Shown: positions 1 to 10,846 of the stretch, in pieces
Numbering within the stretch: position 1 is the first letter of the stretch
Layout of the letters: every line of letters starts with the position of its first letter
Source of the DNA: Hetaerina americana
Taxonomy: Eukaryota; Arthropoda; Insecta; Odonata; Calopterygidae
DNA length: 64,000 nt
NCBI GenBank assembly: GCA_022747635.1
Contig: JAKTNV010000011.1
Coordinates: 13,833,475 to 13,897,474 of the forward strand
Direction: 5' to 3'
Notes under the pieces: model-generated
Told to the model about the DNA's origin: nothing
The model's database searches: none
Seen by the model: the letters and a program-made list of their open reading frames with translations, nothing else
Position numbers and translations under genes: made by a program

Positions 1-107
1 TTTTAAGATATCAAAAGTTAAATTAAATTTGTTTTACTCTTATGTACGGCTACGACTTTAAACCTTGCGAAGCATGTTCGTTGAAGGTATTCAGGTGAAA
101 TCATTAA

Positions 108-182
108 ACGGGTGATGACCTAAAATACCCCCCGCCACACGCCCTCTGCGATGGCTGGTGGGGTATTGTGTGGATGTAGATT
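108..182 (+). repeat. Stem-loop 3' tail of a non-LTR element (tail copy 1)
   Basis: A short copy of a tail found five times in this window. It starts near GATGACCTAA, runs through a C-rich arm (CCCCGC, then CACACGCCC), returns with a G-rich arm (GGTGGGGTA) and ends in GGATGTAGA. The arms can pair as a hairpin. It has the same layout as the 3' end of LINE-A at 3.2 kb, so I read it as an extremely 5'-truncated retrotransposon insertion. No coding sequence is attached. Confidence 0.6.
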
Positions 183-600
183 AATCAACCCAGGCGCTGA
201 ATTTTCCTATATTTAGCATGTACGTTAAATGGAGTGATTTGATCTAATTAAGCTTAGTATTTAATAAAGTGATTTTGATTATTATTAATAAGGATATACG
301 TTGCAAATATCCGACAATAACACTTTGGTAAAAAGCTATTGAAAATTTCGGAAAAAGATGAAGTTACAGAATGAAAAAGATATTTTTAAGGAAAATACAA
401 TAAGTGCTATTATTTATTTACTCAACTCGAGTGAACGAAGAGTGTTCCTCATATGTCTACTTTCACATTATTAATTATCTTTTTTATTAAAGCTGTGGTT
501 TATTAATTTCTTTTGATTGGTTGACTAGTGGCATATCAGAATTTTTATTTCCATTTTACGCACAAAAATGTTTTATTAAATGCTAATTTCATTTTCTTTT
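183..600. other. Unassigned AT-rich DNA
   Basis: I see no repeat, RNA gene or credible reading frame here. The last 30 bases form a T-rich tract that leads into the possible splice acceptor at 608. Confidence 0.5.
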
Positions 601-608
601 GTTTACAG

Positions 609-655
609 GTGGGTGGAACATTGGCATTTCTCTATATCTTGCAAGATGTTGACTG
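609..655 (+). CDS. Possible internal coding exon of 47 nt
   Basis: A T/C-rich tract ends in TTTACAG at 608, and GTGAGTGAG begins at 656, so the 47-nt interval has good splice acceptor and donor signals. Read from its first base it is open and gives VGGTLAFLYILQDVDW, ending one base into no further codon (phase 2 at the donor). The peptide is hydrophobic like part of a membrane segment. I do not recognise the protein. The interval is non-repetitive within this window. A chance match is quite possible, because short acceptor-donor pairs are common in AT-rich DNA and no neighbouring exon is seen. Confidence 0.3.
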
Positions 656-749
656 GTGAGTGAGCAACACCTATTAACAATATCCCCTTAGGTGAGATCT
701 ACTTCAGGAATACGAAGAATGCTGGATACTCTATTATTATTCTGGTATT

Positions 750-900
750 ATAATTACATATATATATATATATAAATATATATGTATATGTATATATTAT
801 ATATATTATATATATATTATATATATAATATATATATATAATATATATAATATAATATATATATAATATATATAATATATATATAATATATATATATAAT
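750..900. repeat. (TA)n and TATATAA microsatellite
   Basis: An interrupted run of TA and ATATATAA units covers about 150 bases. It directly precedes the palindromic unit at 906-1097, the same pairing seen at 19.8, 20.1, 21.8 and 57.5 kb. Confidence 0.9.
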
Positions 901-905
901 TTGGA

Positions 906-1097
906 TGGCATAATAGAACACAAAAATATTAATATAAAACACGTTAAGGAACCCTCACATGGCTGTAAGTTTGAGTTTTTGGCCTTCTTCAGGTCAGACA
1001 CTCAATATGTCCTGAAGTAGGCCGAAAGCTTAAACTATCAGAAATGTGAGTGTCCTTTTACGTGTTTTACATTAATATTTTTTGTGTTCTATTGTGC
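906..1097. repeat. Palindromic Penelope-like fragment (family P2)
   Basis: Two arms of about 87 bases face each other around 992. The left arm starts GCATAATAGAACACAAAAA and the right arm ends TTTTTGTGTTCTATTGTGC; both contain AACACGT and CTCACAT. The inner ends read GGCCTTCTTCAGG and CCTGAAGTAGGCCGAAAG. CTGAAG-AGGCC-GAAA resembles the conserved half of hammerhead ribozymes reported in Penelope-like retroelement pseudo-LTRs, although stem II is almost absent here. The arms are imperfect, so this is an older inverted pair. One related copy lies at 21851-21965. Confidence 0.55.
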
Positions 1098-1100
1098 AGT

Positions 1101-1740
1101 TCAAGTGTTTTACTACCCTCGTGAATGCTTCTGCAAAATTGGTTTATATATATTTACTCGTACACGGATATGGATAAATGGAAAAGGGATACGAAGACGC
1201 ATTAAAGACGAACACAAGGCCAGTGAGGAAGGTAGCAGGGTGTGGAACTCAAGCAGAAAAATGTTTCCTAGACTGGGAATTCAACCACGGGCCTCCAACT
1301 TTCCGGGCCAATGGTCACAAATATATTATTTTATTTTATAAAATTTAAATAACATTTAATTTTTATAATTTATCAATCACAATAACTTTAATCGTTTATT
1401 TGTTACCCTTGACAATGATGCTATTACGTTGAAACCGCGTTCGGGACAGTGTTATATTGTATAGCAATGCGAAGTTTGTTTATCATACCAAAATGATTGC
1501 GTTCCTCAATGTTAAGCCTGGAGGAGTTACTAAATACACATTATTCCCCTTAATATATTAAATCGGATGAAATCCAATTGTTCCCCTTGAATAAATATGT
1601 TAACAATGTATCTGAAGTGGTTTGTTACGCGGGCACCCTGAATTCATTCAAAGGATTTTTTTCCACGCATCCTGTCACAGAGTTAACCCCTCCGACTTCT
1701 TGTGACTCCTGTCAGGGTAGAAATATGTAGATTTAACCTC
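1101..1740. other. Unassigned; weak tRNA-like block near 1262-1315
   Basis: Mostly AT-rich and featureless. On the minus strand around 1275-1310 there is a run resembling a polymerase III B box (GTGGTTGAATTCCC) preceded by CCCGGAAAGTTGGAGG. It might be the decayed head of a tRNA-derived SINE, but I see no body or tail. Confidence 0.25.
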
Positions 1741-2300
1741 TATTCTCTCTGTCTCTTTCCCTCATTTTGTAGTCGCGACCTCTTCTCCCCCCCCCGTAAC
1801 CCCTCTATTGCCCTCCGCCAACAGTAAACGTTTAAGCCCGCATGCCCATTTTCGCCTTTTGAGGTCTGAGGTCGAGGACGTCATGTTTACACCCCCCCCC
1901 CCGCCCCCTTTCCATCCCTGCCTCCTTCTGCAGAGCCAGCGAGCCTCGCACGCCCTTTCGGTGGCTTTTAGAGAGCTGTAAAAAGGGGATGTAGGGTTTT
2001 TTTCCTTCTTGAACCCTGACACCCTTCCTCTTCCTCCCCTTTCTTTCCAACCCTGTCTCTTCTTCCGAATCACTTTCTCTCTCTTTCTCTCCCTTTGAAC
2101 TCCACACCGTCTCGACTCTCCTTAATCTCACTTTACCCCCTATCCCTTCACCTTCTCAACCACCCGAGAAGTCGTTCCCCTGGACTTTTTTAAACCTTAA
2201 ACACCCCTGTTCTTCTTCTCTCACCCTATTTCCGCCATACCCTGGAAATTCACCCTTCCTCCATCTTACCGCCGTAATCTTCACGTCGTTTCGTTCCCTT
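1741..2300. repeat. Pyrimidine-rich low-complexity tract
   Basis: The plus strand is dominated by C and T with runs of eight to ten C. The long reading frames it produces on both strands have Arg/Glu/Gly- or Pro/Ser-rich composition typical of low-complexity DNA and not of proteins. Confidence 0.7.
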
Positions 2301-2589
2301 GATGATCTCGTATCCTTATGTCATGCGACTCGACAATTCACAAAGGAGTAGTAATTCCTACTTTCCTTGTTTCTCTGAGGGTGAAGTGTTTTTTTATGTC
2401 CCTCAAAGCGAGTCGGAATTGATCAATAACGAATGAACACGCTGCATTGCGCTTCTGTTATTTTATGTACTCTATGCCAATGACGCAATCATTACCATTA
2501 TTTGGTGCACGTATCAAAACCCTAATATTAATTCGATGTGTTAACTGACGTTCAGTTTCTCAAATTTAAGTTTTAATTTGTTATCAAAG

Positions 2590-3260
2590 TTAAACATTGT
2601 AATGGAGTGCAGAAACTTGAGCATGTAGACTCAATAAAATACCTTGGCGTTACCCTTAATCACGATTTCTCCCGGATAAAACACATACGGAGAATATGTG
2701 GACAAGCTAGCAAAAAACTAGGCTTTATTAGAAGAGTACTGGGTAAACGTGATGAAAATTTGAGAGGGATATGTTATCTGTCGTTGGTTAGGCCTCTTTT
2801 AGAATATGGTGCAAGTATATGGGATCCTTACGAAGGTGGATTAATTGCCGAATTGGATCGCAAGCAGCATAGAGGAGTTAGGTTTGTGAAATTTGTTGTG
2901 ATAGGCTTAGTAGCGTATAAAAGACATTAAGAGATGCTAGGCTGGGAATCACTCAATGGAGCGAAGGTTAAATTACAGATTGAAGCTCTAACATTAATTG
3001 GAAGGAGGTCTCCTTAGCAATTATGTTGAAAATGTGTTATTTGCCCCATCGTATTAAGGTAGGAGAGTTCATGTCAATAAAATTAAAGATATTAAGTGTA
3101 GAACAGATAGATTTAAGATTTAATTTTTTCCACCGACGATAGGGGATCATAATAGTATTATCCGACCGCGGTAGGGTCATGTTCACGTAGAAATTAGTCC
3201 GATGTGAATTCACCCCCTGCCACTCACCCTAGCGGTGGCTTGCAGGGTAAATAAATAAAT
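2590..3260 (+). mobile_element. LINE-A non-LTR retrotransposon, 5'-truncated 3' end
   Basis: This is the C-terminal end of a reverse-transcriptase polyprotein plus its 3' UTR. The open part at 2607-2930 has YLGVTLNHDFS, ICGQASKKLGFIRRVLGK, LVRPLLEYGASIWDPYE and LIAELDRKQHRGVRFV. These are the thumb-region signatures of CR1/Jockey-group elements (IKYLGV..., RP.LEYAS.VWDP, IE.VQRRA.RFV). The frame then breaks, but related residues continue to about 3130. The 3' end at 3208-3245 can form a stem-loop with CCCTGC pairing to GCAGGG, and the copy terminates in (ATAA)n. Upstream RT domains are missing, so it is a dead, truncated insertion. Copies at 6.1, 8.0 and 17.4 kb match the same region. Confidence 0.85.
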
Positions 3261-4600
3261 CTATAACTCTGCGGTAATTTTGTAATTCTTTCATATGAAA
3301 ATAACTTAGTTGCGAGGACATTAAAATAAGAATTGCAATTCTTGAGGAAGAGGAATGAGTAGATCTTAAGGAGGAAGAATTATGTCAAGAAAAGAATAAT
3401 TTAGCATTTGAAATAGAGTGCATTTTTGTATTTCGTCCATTTATATTTTAGTGTGTATTGTTAGGGCCCATCAGAAACCTACTTTAAGCCCGCAAATTAT
3501 GAATTTGTTGGTTTGAGGTTCAACGTTTTGAAAATTCATGATCACTGAATAAATAAACTTGGAATTTCTTCCACACAAAAGTCTACAATACCACCGGTTT
3601 CGACGTCTTACCTGATGATGTCACCAATACGCCGCAACTGGTAGTATTATAAAGTTTTTGTATGAATACCTGTAAATACCAATTTCATTAATCCAGTGGC
3701 CCGTAATTTATTACTGCAGATAATTATAATAATGAATATAGCAACGATATGGGTCTTGGTAGCCTATTGATTTGTGAAAACAATGTTTCCCGCGACAAGC
3801 TATAATTAGTTTATCTTTCTAGTACACGTGCAACAGTTGATGCGATGTTTCTTCAGTCTACGGTTTTAAATTGAATGAATATCACTGCAGTCAAATGCGA
3901 TCAAATATTGTCAAATGCGATCAATTACGGTCAAATGAGGTCTTACACTTCCAATGGAAAACCGTCAATTGAGAATTTATGTCCCTTACGTCGATCACCA
4001 TTGGAAATTGAGGGTTATCCACCTGCATGACAATCAGTATTCCCGAGGACAGTGTGTGCCCAAGATGTAAGAATGCTGCAGAAAGTTTATTTAGTTCTTA
4101 TTCGTTTCTCTCTGATATTTCTTAGGATTCACGCTCATTCGAATGCAGAAGGTGTTCTCCCGGCGTGCACAGCGCGGCCATTCATGTCACTTTTGGTTCT
4201 TATGCCATCTAGCGTCGCTTTTCGACCGTCCGTTTCGGCCTTTAGTTTTTTTTCCCTTCGTTGTGCATCGGTCACCTGGTTGCCGGTAGTGAAGTTGTGA
4301 GCGATCAACTCCTTCGGTTCCCTCTCACCCCATTCCAATGCCCGTGTTGGTTTCGCGGGTTAGTCGTGACCTCTCCCCTACAGCCTCCTCCTTTGCCTGG
4401 GCCGTTTCTCATTCGCCCTATTTCACACCGTGACCCGCCATTTGTTTTACCGGGCCGATGCATCTGAAATTATTTATATATCGTGATCTGTCGATATATC
4501 GGCCTGTTTCGTTATATCGAATATTGTTGTATAAAACCTTTAGATAAGGAGAAGTGTGATATCCGAAAAGAATCGGTATCGATGATGAAATGTAAATGGG
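3261..4600. other. Unassigned DNA with a short 22-bp tandem repeat
   Basis: There is no recognisable gene. At about 3891-3945 a unit reading GTCAAATGCGATCAA recurs two to three times. At 3594-3660 the motif CACCGGTTTCGACG followed by CCTGATGATGTCA resembles dispersed retroelement ends, but it has no partner here. Confidence 0.4.
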
Positions 4601-4601
4601 A

Positions 4602-4770
4602 AATTATCGCCCAACAAACCCTTCTCCAAACCACTACCTATACCTAGTACTTCCTAAGTTGTTTTTCCCTTTCGACCCATTTCACCTTCTCCATCCTTCT
4701 CCACAGTCTCATTTCAAAATCCTCCAATCTACTTCTATCATCCTGCTTCATTGACCATAATCCTGAAATA
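4602..4770 (-). mobile_element. LINE-B fragment
   Basis: On the minus strand this matches the LINE-B C-terminal region: the equivalent of ETWSLKQ (read backwards from CTGCTTCATTGACCATAA), the LEAFEMW segment, the KVKW and TNEEVL segment and the beginning of the GLLGE segment. It is 5'- and 3'-truncated and carries several frame breaks. The best comparison is the copy at 32588-33015. Confidence 0.65.
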
Positions 4771-4859
4771 ATCGCCACGTCTATACATTGACGTCAATTC
4801 GACGTCAGTTGCACATCGATGGAGGACATTGTATGCCAGAGGAACGTCGTACAAAACCT

Positions 4860-5535
4860 TCCAGCAGCATCCCTTTCCTCATAACTCCCTGATACTACAC
4901 CCACGCTCGCCTTCGTTTGGACCCTCCCCTGGGCCCGGCAACGCCCCCGTCTGTGTCCCCCCCTGCCCTCCCCCTTCACCTCTCCCCCCCATCCAACCCC
5001 CCGCATACCTTCAACCCCGCCCTCAGCTTGAGGCCTCCATCTAGGAATCCAATGCCATTCTCAGGATCAATCTCTACTTAAGCATTCGGGACACATTCTG
5101 ACTCCTCTCCGTTCCTGCCTGGACCCCATCCTTCCCCCCCCCCTTCTCCACCTACATTCAACCCCTTTCCTTTTCTTCCCCACCCCCACCGCTGTCTCCT
5201 GCCCTCATTTCTTCATCCCCCCCCAACCGCACCTCATACCTTCTTGTCCCTTTGCCCACACCCACGCCTCTTTTGTGTGTGTGAGTGTGTCTCTCTTGCT
5301 CCTCCTCCCTGCCGTAGGTCTCCCTTTCTTCCTCCTGTCCCCTTTTTACCCTTGTCCCTCTCCTCACCACCGCTATTTTCTCGTCCACGCTGACTCCTTT
5401 TCCACCTTCCGCACTCCTCTCTTCCGTTCCTTCCTCCACCTCCCCTCTCGGTCATCCCTTCCTTATCCGGGCAGTCTTTTCCAGGCACGCTTTACACCTC
5501 TATCCTATCCAACCACAGCGTACCCAAACTGAATA
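4860..5535. repeat. Pyrimidine-rich low-complexity tract
   Basis: C/T-rich plus strand with a (GTGT)n patch at 5273-5290 and repeated TCCTCC and CCCTTC blocks. Open frames on both strands are composition artefacts. Confidence 0.7.
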
Positions 5536-5658
5536 TTGTTAAATTTTATAGGAGACATCTCCCATCTACGAGGGAGAAGAGAGATTTTTTTTTCAAAACG
5601 GCAAAAAAAATTGGTAAAAAAAAACGATGTATAAATCAATTGTACCTGGCTCAACGAT

Positions 5659-5786
5659 TATTAAATGAAGAACACAATGTATTGTTTCCACTGCTCTTCG
5701 TGAACAGTGAAAAACTAACTAAATTAAAACTCTTCCTGCCTCTTTAATCAACAGTGGAAAAATACATTGTGTTCTTAATTTAATGG
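5659..5786. repeat. Inverted repeat with arms of about 35 bp
   Basis: TTAAATGAAGAACACAATGT near 5661 faces ACATTGTGTTCTTAATTTAA near 5763, with TTTCCACTG continuing the match inside. The arms flank about 60 bases. This may be a small fold-back element or part of one; no target duplication is evident. Confidence 0.55.
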
Positions 5787-6059
5787 CAAAAAAAGATCTT
5801 TTTTTTTTAGTTTTTTCGTATCTTCGCGTGTAATTTCCGCAATTCATGATTTCAATATGTAAGGAAGAAAGAAAGGAAAGAAAACGTTTTTATTGCATTC
5901 GTAATGTCGGTTTTAATTAGAATTGAATGATTTTAATGCACATTTATCCAAAGTCGTCTTCCTTGTACTGAATCAGATTTTTTAAAGATGCCTGTTTGCT
6001 TCTTTAACTGTACGTGACAGCGGCTGGAAAAAAACGGATAGCTTAAGGGTGATCCTGAT

Positions 6060-6475
6060 TATGATTTAGTATACACACCAAACTAATGTTTACCCAAACA
6101 TGAAACTATCGTGGTAGGTAGGCCAATATAATAACCCTGATCCTCTATTGTTCGTGGAAAAAATGACATCTTAAATCTATCTGTTCTACACTTAATCTCT
6201 CTAATTTTATTAGAATGATCTCTCCTACCGTATTACGATGGGGGTAATAATACATTTTCAAGATCACTGCTTAAGAGACGCCCTTCCAATTTATGCAAGA
6301 GATTTAATCCTTCTGTCTGTGTTGGCTTTAAAATATCTTACGATTCGTGTAAGTATAATAGTTTGTAAGGTCTTTCGTGTTACCTTCTTGCCTCTGAGGG
6401 CTATTAATCCAAGGATTGCCCGTAGTTGAATTACTCTTTCCTGTCTTTCATTGCGATCCAACGCAAAACGTTCAT
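6060..6475 (-). mobile_element. LINE-A 3' end fragment
   Basis: The minus strand shares the 3' UTR landmarks with the copy at 7985-8640: ATTTTTTCCACGAACAATAG, the stretch antisense to CTGTTCTACACTTAATCTCT, and the block antisense to GATGGGGGTAATAATACATTTT. The upstream half (6300-6475) is divergent but keeps the position equivalent to the tyrosine-recombining junction of the RT C-terminus, and ends near CATTGCGATCCAACGCAAAACG, which corresponds to LDRxQR. The terminal stem-loop is missing. It is a pseudogene copy. Confidence 0.7.
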
Positions 6476-7094
6476 CTTTTGTTTTGTATCCTGTTTAATT
6501 CAGAAATTGGTGCCCCTGCGCAGGGTCCCTAATTCTCAATAAACCCTCCTTTTTACCTTCCGATTGTCCTGGCAATAAGGGTTCCTAGCTAAAAGGACAC
6601 CCGCGGTTACCCTTTTTTTTTTGTTCGTCCGGATACTTAAGTGGATTTTGTTTTGCTTCTCAGTCCTTTCCTAGATTATTAGGAATTCGAAGCATGACCG
6701 ACAAAGGGATGCCTTAAAGGGTTCCTTTCTATTTTCTTAGTTTTTTCCGTCCGTGGAAAAAATTGAATGTGTGCTAATTTAATAATGAAGCTGCTCCCAT
6801 GCCTATCTTACTCCGGGATAGTCCTCTGGCTTAATGTTTTATCCAATCTCGTATGGGTAGATTTTTGTTTATGTTAAAATAAATTTCGACCCCTTAATCG
6901 ATGCACGTATACCCTCCATACAATGGGGTCCTGGGAATAAAAAAGATTTCATTCATTCCTAGAATTTCTGTTTCGTTTAAATTGGTTGTCATGCGAAAAT
7001 TGATACGTGACAACTGAAATCTATTCTTACTTGTGTGTTTGCGAATGAACTCTACTGACAACTTCGAGGGCGTGTGGCAGGGAGTTTCTAACTC

Positions 7095-7400
7095 CCTTAA
7101 TTCAATCTAATATGCCTGTCCTATCCCTACCTTTCCCTCCCTCGGCCTCTCTTTCTCAGTATTTTCTCCCCAGTGTATCACAGTCTATAGCATCGGGTTG
7201 GATCTATGTATCTAAGTGCCTCCTGAATCCACTCGTTCTACCTTCATCGGATTTCTCCCAGGAAACGTTTCCTCTCCTTCCCTACTACTGCCCCATAAAC
7301 GTCGTCATTGGTTTTCCTTTCCGTTCATTTTATTTTCTCCACACTTTTCTCTTTTGCATCCTTAAGCAAGATACCCGTTGTCGTCTCCTTCCTCTTTGCA
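7095..7400 (-). mobile_element. Divergent LINE-B fragment
   Basis: Minus-strand landmarks include the equivalent of GEIR (from CGGATTTCTCCCAGGAAACG), NEEVL, and the TERKTN segment (from GGTTTTCCTTTCCGTTCATTTT). Similarity to the 32.6-kb copy is clear in order but low in identity. The plus-strand ORF over the interval is an antisense shadow. Confidence 0.5.
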
Positions 7401-7984
7401 CGTTAAATACTTCTATACTTTACATAATTTTTTAATGGACCGCACTACTTAACCTGCCGTCAATCCAAAACACTTTCCAAATCATTGAACTACATGTATT
7501 TTACATGTTCCGGTTGATGTCCTCTACATTTAATGTTTATTTTGCCCTGCCTATTTCTTAAGAACTTCACCGCCATGGTAATCTTGTTATTTATTCTCAT
7601 CCCTATCACACTGATTCTGGAAGGAACTAAGTAATAATTTTTTATGGTTACTGGTGTTCTTTATATCATTCATTAATTCAAGGCAACGTGCCTATTAAGG
7701 GTAGGATTAGTGTAGGGGAACTTTTTTGATGATCCCTAGCGAGTATTGTCCTCTGCTCGTTCGGAGTATCTCCTTTTCCTTATACTGCATAATTTATTTC
7801 TTCATTCTACCCGCCTTCTTAATATTTGTAAAGTCTAGTATCGCCCTTCTCCTGTCTCCTAAAATTCTCCCTTCTGATACAGTATTATTAACATACGTCC
7901 AGATTTCAACATTTCCTCCACCCATTCTATTCTACATCATTCGTATTGCCACCGAAAAAACTTCGCCACATCACCCGCCATACT

Positions 7985-8640
7985 TATTTATTTATTTTAG
8001 TACCCTGAAAGCCACCACTAGGGTGTGTGTGGCAGAGGGTGAATACACACCAGACTAATTTTGACCCGAATATGACCCTACCGCGGTCAGACAATGTTGT
8101 CATGGTCCTCTATTGTTCGTGGAAAAAATTACATATTAAATCAACCTGTTCTACACTTAATCTCTCTAATTTTATTGTCATATCTCTTGCCGTAGTACGA
8201 TGGGGGTAATAATACATTTTCAACGTCACTGCGAAAGAGATGCCCTTCCAATTAATGCAAGAGCTTCAATCTGTAATTTAACCTTCGCTGCGTTAGTGAT
8301 TTCCCTGCCTAGCTGCTCTTATATTTTGAATACGCTGCTAAGTTGATCATAACAACGTTTTACAAATCTAACTCCTCAACGCTGAACGCGATTGAATTCG
8401 GCAACCAATCCAACTTCATAAGGATCCCAAATACTTGCAGCATATTCTAAATGCCTAATCAACGAAAGAAATCATTTCTCTTTGATCTTTTCATCACATT
8501 TACCAATTACTCTTCAAATAAACCCTAATTTTTGTTAGCTTGTCCACATATTCCCCGTATGTGTTTCACCCAGGAGAGATTGTGAGTGAGGGTAACGCCT
8601 AGGTATTTAATTAAGCTGCACATTCATTTTTCTACGGCTT
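7985..8640 (-). mobile_element. LINE-A 3' end, long truncated copy
   Basis: Read on the minus strand, this covers the RT thumb region (segments corresponding to GFI.RVIGKCDEKIKEK, LEYAASIWDPYEVGL and RVQR.GVRFVKRCYDQLSSVFKI) and the whole 3' UTR to the (ATAA)n tail near 7985. Several stops and indels interrupt it. The terminal hairpin is partly preserved around 8015-8040, antisense to CCTCTGCCACACACACCC. It aligns end to end with the 2590 and 17425 copies. Confidence 0.8.
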
Positions 8641-8764
8641 CCCAATAGTTTCCGTGATAACAATCGTTATGTGTCCTATTTTTTAAAAAAATTCTCTCGC
8701 TCCTCATTTAAGGTTTTTACCTTTTTAACCTATTCTCCCGTGAAATAAAACGAAGAAATTCCGC

Positions 8765-8990
8765 GTATGGTGATAGGGAAGAGATAAGATATGGTTGGTA
8801 AAAATCCAAAGGAGGCGAGAGAAAAGTGAATGCAGACAGAGCATTTTGAACGGCGATAGGATATTTAAGAAATTGCTTTCAGAGGGGAGATCTTTCGACA
8901 AACTTAAGTAGGGATATGAAAAGGATAGGCATGTTGGGCGGAATGGAGGGAGGAAGGAAGTATGTGGAATGGAATAAGAGTTTATTCAAT
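8765..8990 (+). mobile_element. LINE-B fragment
   Basis: The plus strand carries the C-terminal end of LINE-B: a degraded LLREI.WRQ segment near 8780-8830, then GATAGGCATGTTGGGCGGAA, corresponding to RIGMLGGM, and GGAGGAAGGAAGTATGTGGA, corresponding to EGGRKYVE. The tail is lost. The minus-strand ORF here is a shadow. Confidence 0.65.
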
Positions 8991-9188
8991 GTGTGGTAAC
9001 ATATTGCTTCGTGTTCCGCGAGGCTTATAAGAATATTTGGGCTTATTTTCTCCGACCATTGCCTCATCAAATTTCCTTGGGGAAATGTTCCTCGTTTTTC
9101 CTGTCGTATTTGTGGCTGATGTCCATTTCACGCGATGCTTATATCAGCTTTGAAATCAGAAAAGTTTACACACATATTTATGTGTGCG

Positions 9189-9282
<94 letters not shown>

Positions 9283-9375
9283 ATGTACATTAATATATAT
9301 TTATTTATATAGATGTGTGTATATATAAACATACATATATTAAATATATACGCATTAATATGTATATATGAATTT
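9189..9375. repeat. (TA)n microsatellite with decayed flank
   Basis: Nearly pure TA runs from 9189 to 9281, followed by interrupted TATA/TTAATA sequence to about 9375. Confidence 0.9.
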
Positions 9376-10846
9376 AAGCACCTCAATAAAGTGATATTTT
9401 TACTAGGAGAGATTTGCAGAGATAAAAAACATGGTCTAAGTCACCTCCATGCAATTATAGGCATTGTGCAGAGTTGCAGATGCGTCAGTTCGGGCTTAGA
9501 GTTGCAGGTGCTTTGCCAAGTGCTCACGAATGGACACAGGAGGCTTCGGACCATGTCCTAGGGGTAAATTTCGCAGTGCGTCTTATATTCTGTAAACATA
9601 GGATTTTGAAGCCGTTCGCGAGTGGCAACATATAGATAAGCCTACTTCAATTATCTGAAAAGTATTGATCTTTATCTTTTTTAATTGTCGTTTTTATTTA
9701 TATTATCCTTAAAACAGTCATTTAAATTTGCCATATAGTGAAAAACAAATTACAAAAACTTAGCACTTCTGCTCGCTCAATAATTAAGTAAATACTTCCT
9801 TGACTCAAGATGGAGGAATTACGGAAGCTAAGGAGGGAAATAGTCGTCTATTATGAATATTATTTTAGTTTCATTTGATGTTTTGTCGTTAGTTAGTACA
9901 GATAATGACACGTTAACTGTAAATATCCATTAAATTTTTTTTTCTATTTGAGGTTACATATAAAGGAAACAGTTTCAGCGTAATATACCATACTCTCGTC
10001 ATCTCTCGCATTACCATTCATGAACATGATTGACGCACTTCACTGCATGGAGAGGAAAACAAATCAAAATGCTAAAAAATGGAGTCGCAATTTCAATTAT
10101 TAATATTATTTTTTCGATTTGTTATAATAATATGCCAAATAAATGAAAATGGAGAGATATCACAATGTTAATACCATTAAACATAGGGATTCTGTTGACT
10201 GCAATAATATTCAATCTGAGATTTTGGTTTAATTTTTAAAAAATCATTAAAACTAATTAGCAGATTTTGATTGATGGTAAATGTTTTTTTTATCATTCCA
10301 TTCGTAAAAATATTTTATCCATTCGATTACTCGTTTAGCGGTATTTTTCAAAATGAAATTTTACTAAATTCAGAAAAAATTTTAATTCATTCGGAAATGA
10401 ACGTTAATAAAGTTCTTGAAACCATTAATTCGGTTACATCCTTGTAGGCACGCGTAATGCCATTTTTTTTTGTTGTAGATTCTCGGAATGGACACTGGAA
10501 ATACCCAATAGTATACTTCTGAACCCATCCTAAATTTACTCAAAATATCCTAAGACCCCATACGTACTGCATATTGCAATACATCTTTATTTCGCTCGTT
10601 CGTGCTAGCTGCATACATCTATTCATTGTAAATAGCTAAGTTTTAAGGATTTTTTTCCAATTCCAGATTTAAATTCGTTAACATGGAGATACCGCATCGA
10701 TAAATGTGTTTCCTCGTTTATTTGATCTCTGAGATTCATTTAACAAAAGCAAAGCGAAAGTGTTAGATATAATTATAATCGGGTTCTAAATACCAATAGC
10801 TTTTTTAAGGACATAACTGTATGTTTTTATATAAATAATACATTTA
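9376..10846. other. Unassigned AT-rich DNA
   Basis: No gene, RNA or repeat could be assigned. The block at 9420-9560 is less AT-rich and has repeated GTTGCAG words, but I do not recognise it. Confidence 0.4.
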
